Shown: positions 42,853 through 51,286, numbered from the stretch's first letter. The stretch: 64,000 bases of DNA from Streptomyces sp. M41(2017) (GCF_002078175.1 NZ_MWFK01000001.1:248001-312000), one strand, 5' to 3'. The notes: generated from the sequence alone by a model not told the origin. Numbers and translations are program-made.

Positions 42853-43848
42853 TCAACTCGGGGCTTGCTCCTCATTCGATAGTGAGCTCTCTTGGAATGC
42901 GAGCCTCACAATGTGCTCAAGCCGCTTTGGCCAGTCTGCGCCCAGGTGCTCGTTAAGCATTGGCACGAGTGTCGTCCCGTCGATCAGTTCAGTCCTACGA
43001 TTATCCTCTGCTTCCTTCTTGGCCCCCTTTGTAAATCCGGAGGTCGTAACGATCGCCAGCTTGGCATGCGCCAGATCGGGATTCCCCAGGCCATTCAGCG
43101 CTCGAACTATGGCAACAGGAACTTTCTTCTCTTTGTAGCGCTTGCACTCGACGATGACCCTCTCATTGCGCCCTACAAGGTCTCTCGTCGCGTGCACGTC
43201 GTAGCCACCGTCTTGACTCGAAGGAGTGAGAACAGTTTCGTAGCCCATCTCACGCCACAGTGCGGCAACCAACGCCTCGAACTTCCTCGGATCAAGTTCC
43301 TTGAGCAGTGCTACGCGCTCTGCAATCGTCTTCGGATTACCAATCCATTTTGCGCGAATAATATCGATGGCGTCCGCGATTGTATGGATACGGCGATCCG
43401 GCAAGCCATGCTGGGCGAGCATATAGAGGTCTAGTGCCTGAATTGCAGAGCCTGGTCGTGCGGGGAGCATTTCCAGGACCCAGGTAACCCCCTCCCAGGC
43501 ATCCCCCTGGTTAGTCTTATCTCGCCACCGCAGACGTTTCATAGACCCAGAATTAAGTGCGACTTCCGCATCCTCTTGATCTACTTGACTAGCATGATTG
43601 AGCATCAAGCGGTAGATGTCTGTATCCATGATGGAGGTGCAGGCCGACAGCATCCTCCACAATAAGTCAATTACTTCCTGCTCTGGTCGATCTTCGACGT
43701 CACTGAGATAGAGAGCAAACGCTTCATCGGATGGAAAAGTGACATACGGACGCATGTTACTGGGCGGTGCGTCAAAGGAACTCTCTCGAAGCCATTGCTC
43801 AAGAACTTCCTTGACCGAGGGTTCATCCATGTAGTGCGTCGTCCCCAT
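42853..43848 (-). CDS. Mrr-type restriction endonuclease (PD-(D/E)XK, type IV-like)
   Basis: A protein of 331 residues. The C-terminal ~150 residues are a clear Mrr_cat domain: PRKFEALVAALWREMGYETV, the catalytic Asp in DGGYDVHA, ECKRYKEKKVPVAIVRALNG (ExK), and KLAIVTTSGFTKGAKKEAE. Mrr enzymes cut methylated DNA. The N-terminal ~190 residues are a different helical region, possibly for substrate recognition. Start is uncertain: ATG 43848 is used, with GTG 43893 and ATG 43830 also in frame. It is AT-richer than the host. It is paired tail-to-tail with the nuclease-like gene, as cargo of the element. Confidence 0.85.
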   Translation of the reverse strand: MGTTHYMDEPSVKEVLEQWLRESSFDAPPSNMRPYVTFPSDEAFALYLSDVEDRPEQEVIDLLWRMLSACTSIMDTDIYRLMLNHASQVDQEDAEVALNSGSMKRLRWRDKTNQGDAWEGVTWVLEMLPARPGSAIQALDLYMLAQHGLPDRRIHTIADAIDIIRAKWIGNPKTIAERVALLKELDPRKFEALVAALWREMGYETVLTPSSQDGGYDVHATRDLVGRNERVIVECKRYKEKKVPVAIVRALNGLGNPDLAHAKLAIVTTSGFTKGAKKEAEDNRRTELIDGTTLVPMLNEHLGADWPKRLEHIVRLAFQESSLSNEEQAPS

Positions 43849-44054
43849 CTGACCGTGGCCCCAGAATTTGCAAGACACACGCCAGGCGCTCACGCCGAAT
43901 CAGCGCGAGGGGCAGCGGCCTTGAGAAATATGGCGTGGGCGACGGGGCAGATTCACCATCCCCATTACCAAAGGGCCGTTCAGGGTCGGCCGTGCCACAA
44001 GCATCATAGCGGTCTGTGCTCGTTGGTCGTTGGTTGTTGCACCAGATTCGCGCG

Positions 44055-44109
44055 GTGTGCGTAGTGAAGGGACCCGGACACTGTGTCCGGGTCCCTTCAC
44101 TACGCACAC
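44055..44109. terminator. Very long perfect palindrome (27-bp arms)
   Basis: Arms 44055-44081 and 44083-44109 are perfectly complementary around T44082. The centre contains GGGACCCGGACAC and its complement. The same core occurs in the hairpin at 46038-46068. It lies between the divergent Mrr and XRE genes, where no terminator is needed unless upstream transcripts run in. The gap 43849-44210 holds no other evident feature besides the AGGAG ribosome site of the XRE gene. Confidence 0.8.
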
Positions 44110-44210
44110 GTCATCCTTGTCCTGGCCCCACGCAAGTAGGGCCTCTACCTGCCCAGACATCAGCTCTGTACCGTGAGACGGGCCCCTACGACCGCAGGAG
44201 ACAGCACGTT

Positions 44211-45446
44211 ATGCGTGGTCTTGGAGATCACCTCAGCATCGGTGAACGCATCGCGTTCTACCGGAAGCGTCGCGGCTACACGCAAGAGGTACTCGCCGGA
44301 TTGGTCGGTCGTAGCACCGATTGGTTGGCGAAGATCGAGACGGGGCGCCGGAAGCCTCCCAGGATCGACATGCTCGCTGAGTTGGCGCGGATCCTGCGTG
44401 TTCCACTCGGGGATCTATTCGGGCAGACCGTGCTCATAGAAGACGAGAGGCAGCAAGACGACGTTCCTGCTGTACGCGACGCGCTCATGAGCCCGCGTCG
44501 GCTATCGCGTCTGCTGTTCGGCCCCGAGGCTGAAGTACAGCTCCCTACGCCGGCGCCTGTGGCCGTGCGCGTGGAGCAAGCCTGGAACGACTACCAGGGT
44601 GGGCGACTCGGCAGCGTCATCTCCGCGCTTCCGGCGCTCCTTCAGACTGCGCAAGAGCTGGAGGAGCGAGCCGCACGGCGCGGCGAGGACCGTAGCGACT
44701 GCTGGGCAGTGTCGGCCCGCACCCATCACCTCACAGCAACGACCCTCGCCAAGATCGGTGAGTCGGACATCTCATGGCTCGCTGCGGAGCGTGCGATGCG
44801 TGCCGCAGACGAGTCCGACGACCCACTCGTGCTGGCGTCCGCCGCACGATCCGGCACACACGCGCTGCTGGCCAACGGCCGGTACGACGACGCGTTGGAG
44901 CTGGGCAACACGGCCGCCGCATGGCTCTCGTCTCAGGTGACCGACAACGACCCTGCCGCGCTGAGTCTGCTGGGGATGATCCATCTGCGAGCCGCAGTCG
45001 CGGCGGCTCGCCACCAGGACCGGCTCACCGCTGCCGGCCTGCTGGACCGAGCCGAAGAACTTGCGGATGATCTCGGCAGGGATGAGAACTACTGGCAGAC
45101 CGGCTTCGGGCCCACGAACGTGCTGCTTCACCGTCTGTCTGTTGAGCTGGATCTCGACAACGTGTCGTACGTGGTGGAACACGGCAGGATCAACGTCGAC
45201 CACATGCCTCAGGAACGCAGCGTGTCGCACCGTATCGACTTCGCACGCGCTCTCTCCCTCAACGGTCAGGGCGATGAGGCATTCATGGAACTCCGCACGG
45301 CCGAACGCACGTCGCCGCAGCTCGTACGCAACAATCCGAGGGTTCGCGAGACGCTGCGGGATCTGATCAAGCAATCACCGGTTACCGGCGGCTCGCGATC
45401 GTCCGAGGTGTTCGTGATGGCTCAACGGTGCAGGGCGGTGCAGTGA
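44211..45446 (+). CDS. XRE-family regulator with TPR-like C-terminus
   Basis: A regulator of 411 residues. The helix-turn-helix is at residues ~8-65 (IGERIAFYRKRRGYTQEVLAGLVGR, WLAKIETGRRKPP). The rest consists of helical TPR-like repeats typical of Streptomyces XRE-TPR regulators that may sense small peptides or metabolites. ATG 44211 has CAGGAG ten bases upstream; a longer frame upstream runs through the palindrome and is not credible. Its stop overlaps the flavoprotein start (GTGA), so the two form a coupled operon. Confidence 0.88.
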   Translation: MRGLGDHLSIGERIAFYRKRRGYTQEVLAGLVGRSTDWLAKIETGRRKPPRIDMLAELARILRVPLGDLFGQTVLIEDERQQDDVPAVRDALMSPRRLSRLLFGPEAEVQLPTPAPVAVRVEQAWNDYQGGRLGSVISALPALLQTAQELEERAARRGEDRSDCWAVSARTHHLTATTLAKIGESDISWLAAERAMRAADESDDPLVLASAARSGTHALLANGRYDDALELGNTAAAWLSSQVTDNDPAALSLLGMIHLRAAVAAARHQDRLTAAGLLDRAEELADDLGRDENYWQTGFGPTNVLLHRLSVELDLDNVSYVVEHGRINVDHMPQERSVSHRIDFARALSLNGQGDEAFMELRTAERTSPQLVRNNPRVRETLRDLIKQSPVTGGSRSSEVFVMAQRCRAVQ

Positions 45447-46006
45447 GTTCAGGAAAGCGTGGGGTGCTCGGAGTCGTCGGGTCGGCGGCCGGAGGCGTAG
45501 AGGCGTTGCGCACCGGCCTGGTTGAGCCCGCGATGGGGCGCGGTTGGCAGGTGGCGGTCACTCTGACGCCGACCGCTGGTCAGTGGCTACGGATGAGCGG
45601 CGAGGTCGAGAAGTTGGAGAAAGTCACCGGCCTACCCGTGCGCGATGAACCCCGCCTTCCTGGCGAGGCACGACCGCACCCGCCGGTTGACTGCTATGTG
45701 GTGGCCCCCGCGTCGGCCAACATGGTGGCCAAGCTCGCCACCGGCCTGATGGACAACCAGGCGCTCACACAGGTGGGTGAGGCGATCGGCACCCTCGGAT
45801 TGCCCCTCGTCGTCTTCCCGCGGGTGAACGCGGCGCACGCCCGCCACCCGGCATGGAAGAACCACATCGACACCCTCCGGGCGGGAGGCGTGCGCATCGT
45901 CTACGGCCCGGAGGTGTGGCCGCTGTACGAACCGCGCGAGGCGCCGGCGGGGCGCGAACTGCCCTGGGAGGCAGTGCTGGATGCCGTGGACGAAGCGACT
46001 CGATGA
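45443..46006 (+). CDS. Flavoprotein (phosphopantothenoylcysteine-decarboxylase-like, HFCD family)
   Basis: An FMN-binding fold protein of 187 residues: GVLGVVGSAAGG at the N-terminus, the PASANMVAKLATG loop near 85-100 (the conserved PASANT motif), and a C-terminal GVRIVYGPEVWPLYEP. HFCD proteins decarboxylate cysteine-derived substrates, but this short standalone form lacks a known substrate. GTG 45443 overlaps the XRE stop. Paired XRE-TPR and flavoprotein genes are, from memory, recurrent on Streptomyces mobile elements. A hairpin terminator follows. Confidence 0.85.
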   Translation: MSSGKRGVLGVVGSAAGGVEALRTGLVEPAMGRGWQVAVTLTPTAGQWLRMSGEVEKLEKVTGLPVRDEPRLPGEARPHPPVDCYVVAPASANMVAKLATGLMDNQALTQVGEAIGTLGLPLVVFPRVNAAHARHPAWKNHIDTLRAGGVRIVYGPEVWPLYEPREAPAGRELPWEAVLDAVDEATR

Positions 46007-46037
46007 TGAGTCGTCAACTGCCTTGAGCTGCAAGCAA

Positions 46038-46068
46038 AGAGGACCCGGACACTCTGTCCGGGTCCTCT
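46038..46068 (+). terminator. Terminator after the XRE-flavoprotein operon
   Basis: A 14-bp perfect stem (46038-46051 and 46055-46068), loop CTC. Its arm contains GGACCCGGACA, the same core as the large palindrome at 44055-44109. Confidence 0.8.
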
Positions 46069-46083
46069 GCCGTTCACGGCTAC

Positions 46084-46314
46084 ATGCTCATTGGCATGCC
46101 AAGGATCAATGAGCGAAGCGGCGAGCTGGAAGGCATGACTCCTGCTGAACTCGCTTTGGTCAAAGCGAGTTTGAGGGACGCACGCCTCACAGTCGAACGA
46201 CTGCTGAGGCGTGCGGATGAACTCACAGCGACGGTGGAGTCTCGCTACCCACAAGCCGCTCAAGCCGGTCAAGCCGCTCCCCGAGCAACCGGAGAGCGTC
46301 ATGAATCGTGCTGA
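46084..46314 (+). CDS. Doubtful small hypothetical protein
   Basis: A frame of 76 residues starting shortly after the terminator. Its helical middle (TPAELALVKASLRDARLTVERLL) looks protein-like, but it has no ribosome site and its last 92 bp run antisense to the GntR gene. Could be spurious. Confidence 0.3.
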   Translation: MLIGMPRINERSGELEGMTPAELALVKASLRDARLTVERLLRRADELTATVESRYPQAAQAGQAAPRATGERHESC

Positions 46315-46618
46315 GCTCTGCGGCCAGGGCCGCGAATGCGGGGCTACTACCCGGCTCGGTGCCGAGGGGGGCAGCGGGGTCGCGGACGAACGTCCCGCGC
46401 CCCTGCTGGGTGAGGATCAACCCCTCGTCACGGAGCTGGCCGTACGCGCTCTGAACAGTCATGAGCTGTACACCGAGTTCCTTGGCGAGGGCGCGAGCTG
46501 CTGGGAGCCGGTCCCCCGCGTCGTACTCGCGATCGGGGCCCGTGATCTTCTCGCGGAACTGCGCCGCAATCTCCTTGGCCGTCGGCGTGGGCTTGGGCAC
46601 TTCGGGGCTCTGATCCAT
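46223..46618 (-). CDS. Short GntR-family regulator (KorSA-like)
   Basis: A regulator of 131 residues. The winged helix is at residues ~12-75 (AKEIAAQFREKI, LPAARALAKELGVQLMTVQSAYGQL, QGRGTFVRDP). The C-terminus is a short amphipathic/coiled segment (LRLLGERLDRLERLV) instead of a full effector domain. This form matches the KorSA/pSAM2-type repressors that silence AICE transfer and replication genes. It is divergent from the transfer genes across two copies of a palindromic operator. Confidence 0.87.
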   Translation of the reverse strand: MDQSPEVPKPTPTAKEIAAQFREKITGPDREYDAGDRLPAARALAKELGVQLMTVQSAYGQLRDEGLILTQQGRGTFVRDPAAPLGTEPGSSPAFAALAAELSTIHDALRLLGERLDRLERLVGSETPPSL

Positions 46619-46635
46619 GCCCCCGAGAGTAACCG

Positions 46636-46701
46636 GACCTAGGTCAATCTCATGTCGCTCAACCGCACCCTCTTGACAGTCAGATTGACCTAGGTCAATC
46701 T
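46636..46701. promoter_or_regulatory. Twin operators and promoter controlling the element backbone
   Basis: A perfect 20-bp palindrome, AGATTGACCTAGGTCAATCT, lies at 46682-46701, and a copy of its right-hand 15 bases is at 46636-46650. The first copy lies just upstream of the GntR start (46618). A -35 TTGACA (46673-46678) facing right is 17 bases from CAATCT in the palindrome, so a bound repressor would block it. This is the expected arrangement for GntR autorepression and control of downstream transfer genes. Confidence 0.7.
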
Positions 46702-47045
46702 AAAATCGTCGCCGAACGCGAGGCCCGGAAGGGCTTCAACGGCCGTGTCAGTGCCCGGAAGCAAGGCCCGGATTCAGCACTGCGAAGAACTCAACAGAGT
46801 GCCGACCCAGCCACCTGCACACGGGTGGTCGATGGGTGCGGGTCACCATCCCGACCGACCATGTCGGGCCGGGTGACCTGCCCGGATCCGCCCCTCGGGG
46901 CGGTGACGGCATGGAGTGATCTGAATCCGCAGCACCTTCGCGAGGGCCAGCCCCCCGCTTCAAAGCCCCGGCACTCAGCCGTGAAGGGCGCGAGATCGAA
47001 TCTCGCCCGGGGCGCTCCCCCAACCGCGCCTGCGGCTCGGGGCTT

Positions 47046-47089
47046 CCGGAGCAGCCGCCGTCTCACCAACACGCCTGCGGCTGCTCCGG
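47046..47089 (+). ncRNA. Leader hairpin, copy 1 (conserved-loop motif)
   Basis: A 13-bp perfect stem (47046-47058 and 47077-47089) encloses the 18-base loop CGTCTCACCAACACGCCT. The two other copies (53330-53372 and 54697-54739) have almost the same loop but different, still perfectly paired, stems. The hairpin ends 30 bases before the next ATG. It is the only structured element I see in the otherwise gene-free stretch 46705-47119; transcription from the GntR-controlled promoter would include it. Confidence 0.6.
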
Positions 47090-47119
47090 CTCTCCGTCCC
47101 TCCCCTTTCAGGAGTTTCC

Positions 47120-47407
47120 ATGCGTGCGTACATCGGTCGCCAACAGGCCGTCTCTGCCGAGGACTTCGCCGAACTCGCGCTCGGCACCCCCGTTGAGCTG
47201 TGGCTCGGGGTCGAGGGCGAGAGCGAGCAGGAGCGCGCGGCCCGCGAAGACGCGGCGCGCGACATCCTCGCCGACAACCCCGACCTTCCCGACGACCTGA
47301 TCCGCATCGCCGCGCAGGTCATCGAGGACAACCCGGACCTGTTCGACGTCATCCCCCTCACCCGCCCCGCCCGCCGCCGCCCGGCCCGCAAGGGGGTCGC
47401 GGCATGA
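47120..47407 (+). CDS. Small acidic protein of the transfer operon
   Basis: A soluble protein of 95 residues with an acidic middle (GVEGESEQERAAREDAARDIL, DNPDLPDDLIRIAAQVIEDNPDLF) and a basic Arg/Pro tail. No known family recognised. Ribosome site AGGAG is 5 bases before the ATG and the conserved leader hairpin is just upstream. Its stop overlaps the next start (ATGA), making it the first gene of the spread/transfer operon. Confidence 0.75.
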   Translation: MRAYIGRQQAVSAEDFAELALGTPVELWLGVEGESEQERAAREDAARDILADNPDLPDDLIRIAAQVIEDNPDLFDVIPLTRPARRRPARKGVAA

Positions 47408-48420
47408 CCACCTCGCACCTCGCCCCCGAGGCGCCCGCATCCGGGGTGCCCCCGCTGACCCGCCCGGAACTGGGTCTTGCCGGAGTCGGCGCGCTCGCCG
47501 CGGCCGGAGTCGGCGCGCTGGGTCTGATCTCCTCCTTCGACGCCGTCTCCGCCGCCGCGCTGCGGTGGGGGTTCTCCTCGCCGTGGATGCTGCCGGTCGG
47601 TATCGACGTGGCCATTCCGGTATTCACCATGGCCAACCTGCTGCTGATCCGCATGGATATGGCGCTGGCCTGGGTGCGGTTCGTGCCCTGGGTGCTCACC
47701 CTGATCACCTGCGGCCTGAACGTCGCGGCCGGACAGGACCTGTGGGCCAAGGTCGCGCACGGGACCATGCCGCTGCTGTGGGTCGTGTTCTCCGAGATCG
47801 GCGCCCACATCTACGCCGTCCGCATCGGCGCCGCCACCGGCCGACGCATGGAGAAGATCCGCTTCTCCCGCTGGCTGCTCGCCTTCCCCTCCACCTTCGC
47901 CCTGTGGCGCCGCATGACGCTGTGGGAGATCACCTCCTACAGCGAGGCCCTGGCACGGGAGAAGGAACGGCAGTTGGCCTGTGCGGACCTGCGCGAGCGC
48001 TACGGCCGTAAGTGGCGGTCGAAGACCCCGCGGCGCGAGCGCGTGATGCTGCGCATGGGCGAGCTCGCCCCCGCTGCTGCCGACTTGGGTGCCGAGCCGA
48101 CGCCGGCCCCGGAGCCTGCCACGGCACCGCAGGCGCCGAAGCAGGCGGCGCCCAAGCCGCGCAAGCGGCCGGGCAAGGGCGCCGCGCCGCAGCGCACGCC
48201 GGCCGAACTGCTCGCGGAAGCCCGCACGGCTACGGCTGACTGGCCCGACAGCCAGATCAACGGTGAGGCGCTGCGCAAGGCGCTGCACTGCGGTGCGGCT
48301 CCGGCCCGGCAGGTGCGTGACGCGCTGCTCGCTGAGCGGGCCGACGGCCGCGCCCTGCACTCCGTGAATGCCACCGACGACCCGGCGTCCGGTGAGGGTG
48401 GCGAGGAGGTGGCCGCGTAA
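47404..48420 (+). CDS. DUF2637-type membrane protein (spread-like)
   Basis: A protein of 338 residues. Four hydrophobic segments at ~25-150 (GLAGVGALAAAGVGALGLIS, WMLPVGIDVAIPVFTMANLL, WVLTLITCGLNVAAG, MPLLWVVFSEIGAHIYAV) make the DUF2637 domain found on Streptomyces conjugative elements. The C-terminal half is a basic, Ala/Pro-rich cytoplasmic region ending with a small helical module that could bind DNA. It is probably a spread-type protein aiding intramycelial distribution. It is coupled at both ends by stop/start overlaps. Confidence 0.83.
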   Translation: MTTSHLAPEAPASGVPPLTRPELGLAGVGALAAAGVGALGLISSFDAVSAAALRWGFSSPWMLPVGIDVAIPVFTMANLLLIRMDMALAWVRFVPWVLTLITCGLNVAAGQDLWAKVAHGTMPLLWVVFSEIGAHIYAVRIGAATGRRMEKIRFSRWLLAFPSTFALWRRMTLWEITSYSEALAREKERQLACADLRERYGRKWRSKTPRRERVMLRMGELAPAAADLGAEPTPAPEPATAPQAPKQAAPKPRKRPGKGAAPQRTPAELLAEARTATADWPDSQINGEALRKALHCGAAPARQVRDALLAERADGRALHSVNATDDPASGEGGEEVAA

Positions 48421-48803
48421 TGGCCGCCTACACCAAGTGCTACGACCCCTCCGGCGCCCGGTTCGGGGTGCCCACGTTCCCCTGGCAGTTCGCCCCGCGC
48501 GGCTACGCCACCCGACGGCAGTTACGGGCCCGCGGCCTGCGCCCCGGCGGTCAGCCGATCGCCGCACAGGTGATGCGCCACCACCGGGGCCGCAAGGGAG
48601 GGGTGCAGGTCGCCTACCTCTATCGCATCGACCTGGCCAAGCCGGTCCGGCCGATGACCTCCCGCCGCTGCGGGGCGCTCGCGCTGGCGATGCTCGCCCG
48701 CCGCACCTGCCCCAAGTGCCGGGTCGTCTACAGCTACTGCCTGCCGACCTCGCTCGGCATGTGCGTGCTGTGCGCCTACCCCGAGGAACAGCGCGCCGCG
48801 TGA
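48420..48803 (+). CDS. RRQRL-motif zinc-binding protein
   Basis: A protein of 127 residues. It carries YATRRQLRARGLRPGGQ (residues ~30-45), the RRQR-type motif of a small family found on actinobacterial AICEs, and a C-terminal Cys set (CPKCRVVYSYC, then MCVLCAYP) suited to zinc. Start ATG overlaps the previous stop by one base. Role in transfer or replication control is inferred from position only. Confidence 0.8.
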   Translation: MAAYTKCYDPSGARFGVPTFPWQFAPRGYATRRQLRARGLRPGGQPIAAQVMRHHRGRKGGVQVAYLYRIDLAKPVRPMTSRRCGALALAMLARRTCPKCRVVYSYCLPTSLGMCVLCAYPEEQRAA

Positions 48804-48804
48804 C

Positions 48805-48963
48805 CTACCAGATGTCCACGAACTCCAGGACAGCTTCGAGGACTCGGCTCCTGCGGCGGTGTGACTTGCTGCAAAAACGCCGCCTTCGCCAGCGACTTTC
48901 TGGCTGCTGCACCAGCTTGCCGCACCACTTGCACGGCCGCGTCCTGAACGCAGATTCCCCCAT
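48805..48963 (-). CDS. Small zinc-finger-like protein, antisense in the transfer operon
   Basis: 52 residues containing CKWCGKLV, a basic linker (RWRRRRFC) and a terminal helical part (RSRVLEAVLEFVDIW). The Cx2C...C pattern with many Arg resembles short Streptomyces zinc proteins. A G-rich ribosome site precedes ATG 48963. It points against the flanking genes, with its stop one base from the upstream gene's stop. A longer frame to 49008 is less likely. Confidence 0.55.
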   Translation of the reverse strand: MGESAFRTRPCKWCGKLVQQPESRWRRRRFCSKSHRRRSRVLEAVLEFVDIW

Positions 48964-49059
48964 GCCACCCCCCGTAGCACCACGATCCGGCGGGGTCCGT
49001 CCGCCCACCTCCTACAGCGACGGCCGGACCACGCCTCTTCCCTTGGAAGGGACCATCCA

Positions 49060-51276
49060 GTGAAGCACCCCGACGACGACAACGAACTCTTCAACCGACT
49101 CGAAGCCGAGATGACCGCCGACTCCGGGGGCGAGGTAGTCGACCTCGACAAGGCACGGTCGGCCCGTACCGAGTCGGCCGACCCGACGACCCGACCCGGC
49201 GCCGACCGGTCGGCCGACTCCGACGCGAGCGAGTCGGGCGACCCGACCGCCCGCCCGATGGTCGACCTTCCGACCGCCAAGGCGGCCGGTCCGGGCTACC
49301 TGGGTCGGCTGCTCGCCGCGCAGCGCCGGCCGGTCGTCCCGCTGTGGCTGAAGTCCACGGCGGAGCTGAAGACCGCCACCGCGTGGGTGGCCCGGCACTA
49401 CGCGCACTCGGTCGGCTATCACGCGCTGCGCTCCCCGGTCTACGCCGCTCGCCTCAGCCTCCAGGCCCCCTCCGGTGCCGCGAAGTTCGTGGGCGCCACC
49501 ATGCGGTGGGTGGCCGACCGTGAGGGCGAGCCGGTCCGTCTTGCGGCCGTGCGTCGCGAGGACGCTGCCGAGTACCTGAAGCTGTCCCGGCAGCGTGACG
49601 GGCGGGTCCGACTGCGCACCCTGGTCGCGGTGCTGGCGATGTTCATCGGGCTCGGCTCCGCCCTCGCCATCTATGTGCTGGCCCCCGACTGGCTTCAGGC
49701 CCTGTCGGTCGGCGCGGTCGTGATGGCGCTCGGGGCGGCCGGCCGCAAGGCGGATGACCCGGTCATCCATCGCGCGGTGGAACTGCCCACCGCGGTCAAG
49801 CTCACCAGCGACATCGTGCTGCGGGCGCTCGGCTCGCTCGGCATCCCCGCCATCAACCAGGCGCAGGGCAAGGGCCGGGACGGCTTCGAGTTCACCGCCC
49901 CGATCACCCGCGACGGACCCGGCTGGCGGGCGGAGGGCAACCTGCCCTACGGCGTCACCGTGACCGACGTCATCGAGCGCCGCGACCGGCTCGCGTCCGG
50001 ACTGCGCCGCCCGCTGGGCTGCGTGTGGCCGGAGGCGGTCCCGAACGAGCACACCGGGCACCTGGTGTTGTGGGTCGGCGACCAGGACATGTCCAAGGCC
50101 AAGAAGCCCGCGTGGCCGCTGCTGAAGTCGGGCAGCGTGGACCTGTTCAAGCCGGTCGCGTTCGGCACCGACCAGCGCGGACGCTGGGTCGAGATCACGC
50201 TCATGTACATCGCGGCCGTCATCGGCGCGATCCCCCGCATGGGCAAGACCTTCCTGCTCCGCCTCCTGCTCCTCATCGCGGCCCTGGATCCGCGCGCTGA
50301 GCTGCACACCTACGACCTCAAGGGCACCGGCGACCTGGATCCGGTAGGCAACGCCGTGAGCTACCGGCACCGGGCGGGGGATGAGGAGGAGGACATCGAG
50401 TACGCGGTGCGGGACCTGCGCGCGCTGCGCGAGGAACTCCGGCGCCGCGCCAAGATGATCCGCTCCCTGCCCCGCGACATCTGCCCCGAATCCAAGGTGA
50501 CCTCCGAGCTGGCGAACAAGAAGTCGCTGGGACTGCACCCGATCGTGGTCGGGGTGGATGAGTGCCAGGTCTGGTTCGAGCACGACAAGTACGGCAAGGA
50601 ACTCGAAGAGATCTGCACCGACCTGGTCAAACGGGGACCTGCCACCGGGATCGTGCTGCTGCTCGCCACCCAGCGCCCGGACGCCAAGGCGCTGCCCACG
50701 GGCATCAGCGCGAACGCATCGGCCCGGTTCTGCCTGAAGGTCATGGGCCAGCTGGAGAACGACATGGTGCTCGGCACCTCCGCCTACAAGCGGGGCGTGC
50801 GCGCCACCATGTTCAGTTGGGCTGACAAGGGCATTCACTACTTCGTCGGCGAGGGCTCGGACGCCCGGATCGTCGGCTCCGTGTACGTGGATGCCCCGGC
50901 CGCCGAAGCCATCGGTGCCCGCGCCCGCAAGGCCCGCGAGCTGGCCGGCACGCTGTCCGGCTACGCGCTCGGGGAAGAGCCGGAGCTGGACGCGTCCAGC
51001 GCGTATGACCTGCTGCGCGACATCCTCGCCGTCGTGGCGGCCGACGAGCCCAAGGTCTGGTCCGAGACCGTCGTCTCCCGCCTCGCCGAACTGCGGCCCG
51101 AGGTCTACGACGGCTGGGACCCCGAAGGGCTCGCCGCCGCCCTGAAGCCGCACGGCATCGCCACGATCCAGGTGGGTCGCCGGGTCAACGGCAAGGTGGT
51201 CAACCGGCGCGGCATCGACCGCTCCCACATCACCGCCGCGATTGCGGAGCGTGACGGACTCCGGGACGCGGGCTGA
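49060..51276 (+). CDS. traB: FtsK/SpoIIIE-type DNA translocase (TraB-like conjugation protein)
   Basis: This 738-residue protein moves double-stranded DNA between mycelia and is the only essential transfer protein in Streptomyces. The N-terminus (1-75) is acidic and disordered; a hydrophobic pair near 190-225 anchors it (LVAVLAMFIGLGSALAIYVL). The motor has Walker A GAIPRMGKTF (~residue 388) and Walker B PIVVGVDECQVWF (~500), then LLATQRPDA. A C-terminal winged-helix-like region (from ~640) would bind clt repeats, which may be those at 51287-51374. GTG 49060 follows GGAAGGGA. Confidence 0.92.
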   Translation: MKHPDDDNELFNRLEAEMTADSGGEVVDLDKARSARTESADPTTRPGADRSADSDASESGDPTARPMVDLPTAKAAGPGYLGRLLAAQRRPVVPLWLKSTAELKTATAWVARHYAHSVGYHALRSPVYAARLSLQAPSGAAKFVGATMRWVADREGEPVRLAAVRREDAAEYLKLSRQRDGRVRLRTLVAVLAMFIGLGSALAIYVLAPDWLQALSVGAVVMALGAAGRKADDPVIHRAVELPTAVKLTSDIVLRALGSLGIPAINQAQGKGRDGFEFTAPITRDGPGWRAEGNLPYGVTVTDVIERRDRLASGLRRPLGCVWPEAVPNEHTGHLVLWVGDQDMSKAKKPAWPLLKSGSVDLFKPVAFGTDQRGRWVEITLMYIAAVIGAIPRMGKTFLLRLLLLIAALDPRAELHTYDLKGTGDLDPVGNAVSYRHRAGDEEEDIEYAVRDLRALREELRRRAKMIRSLPRDICPESKVTSELANKKSLGLHPIVVGVDECQVWFEHDKYGKELEEICTDLVKRGPATGIVLLLATQRPDAKALPTGISANASARFCLKVMGQLENDMVLGTSAYKRGVRATMFSWADKGIHYFVGEGSDARIVGSVYVDAPAAEAIGARARKARELAGTLSGYALGEEPELDASSAYDLLRDILAVVAADEPKVWSETVVSRLAELRPEVYDGWDPEGLAAALKPHGIATIQVGRRVNGKVVNRRGIDRSHITAAIAERDGLRDAG

Positions 51277-51286
51277 CGCTCCGGGG

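Noticed and set aside
44016..44210. N-terminal extension of the XRE regulator
   Set aside because: It would be translated from the palindrome region without a ribosome site, while ATG 44211 has CAGGAG and starts the usual XRE domain.
46925..47025. tRNA-like segment with CTTCAAA loop and a GAGATCGAATCTC arm
   Set aside because: The CTTCAAA has no anticodon stem around it and no acceptor arm pairs; only the isolated T-arm-like hairpin fits.
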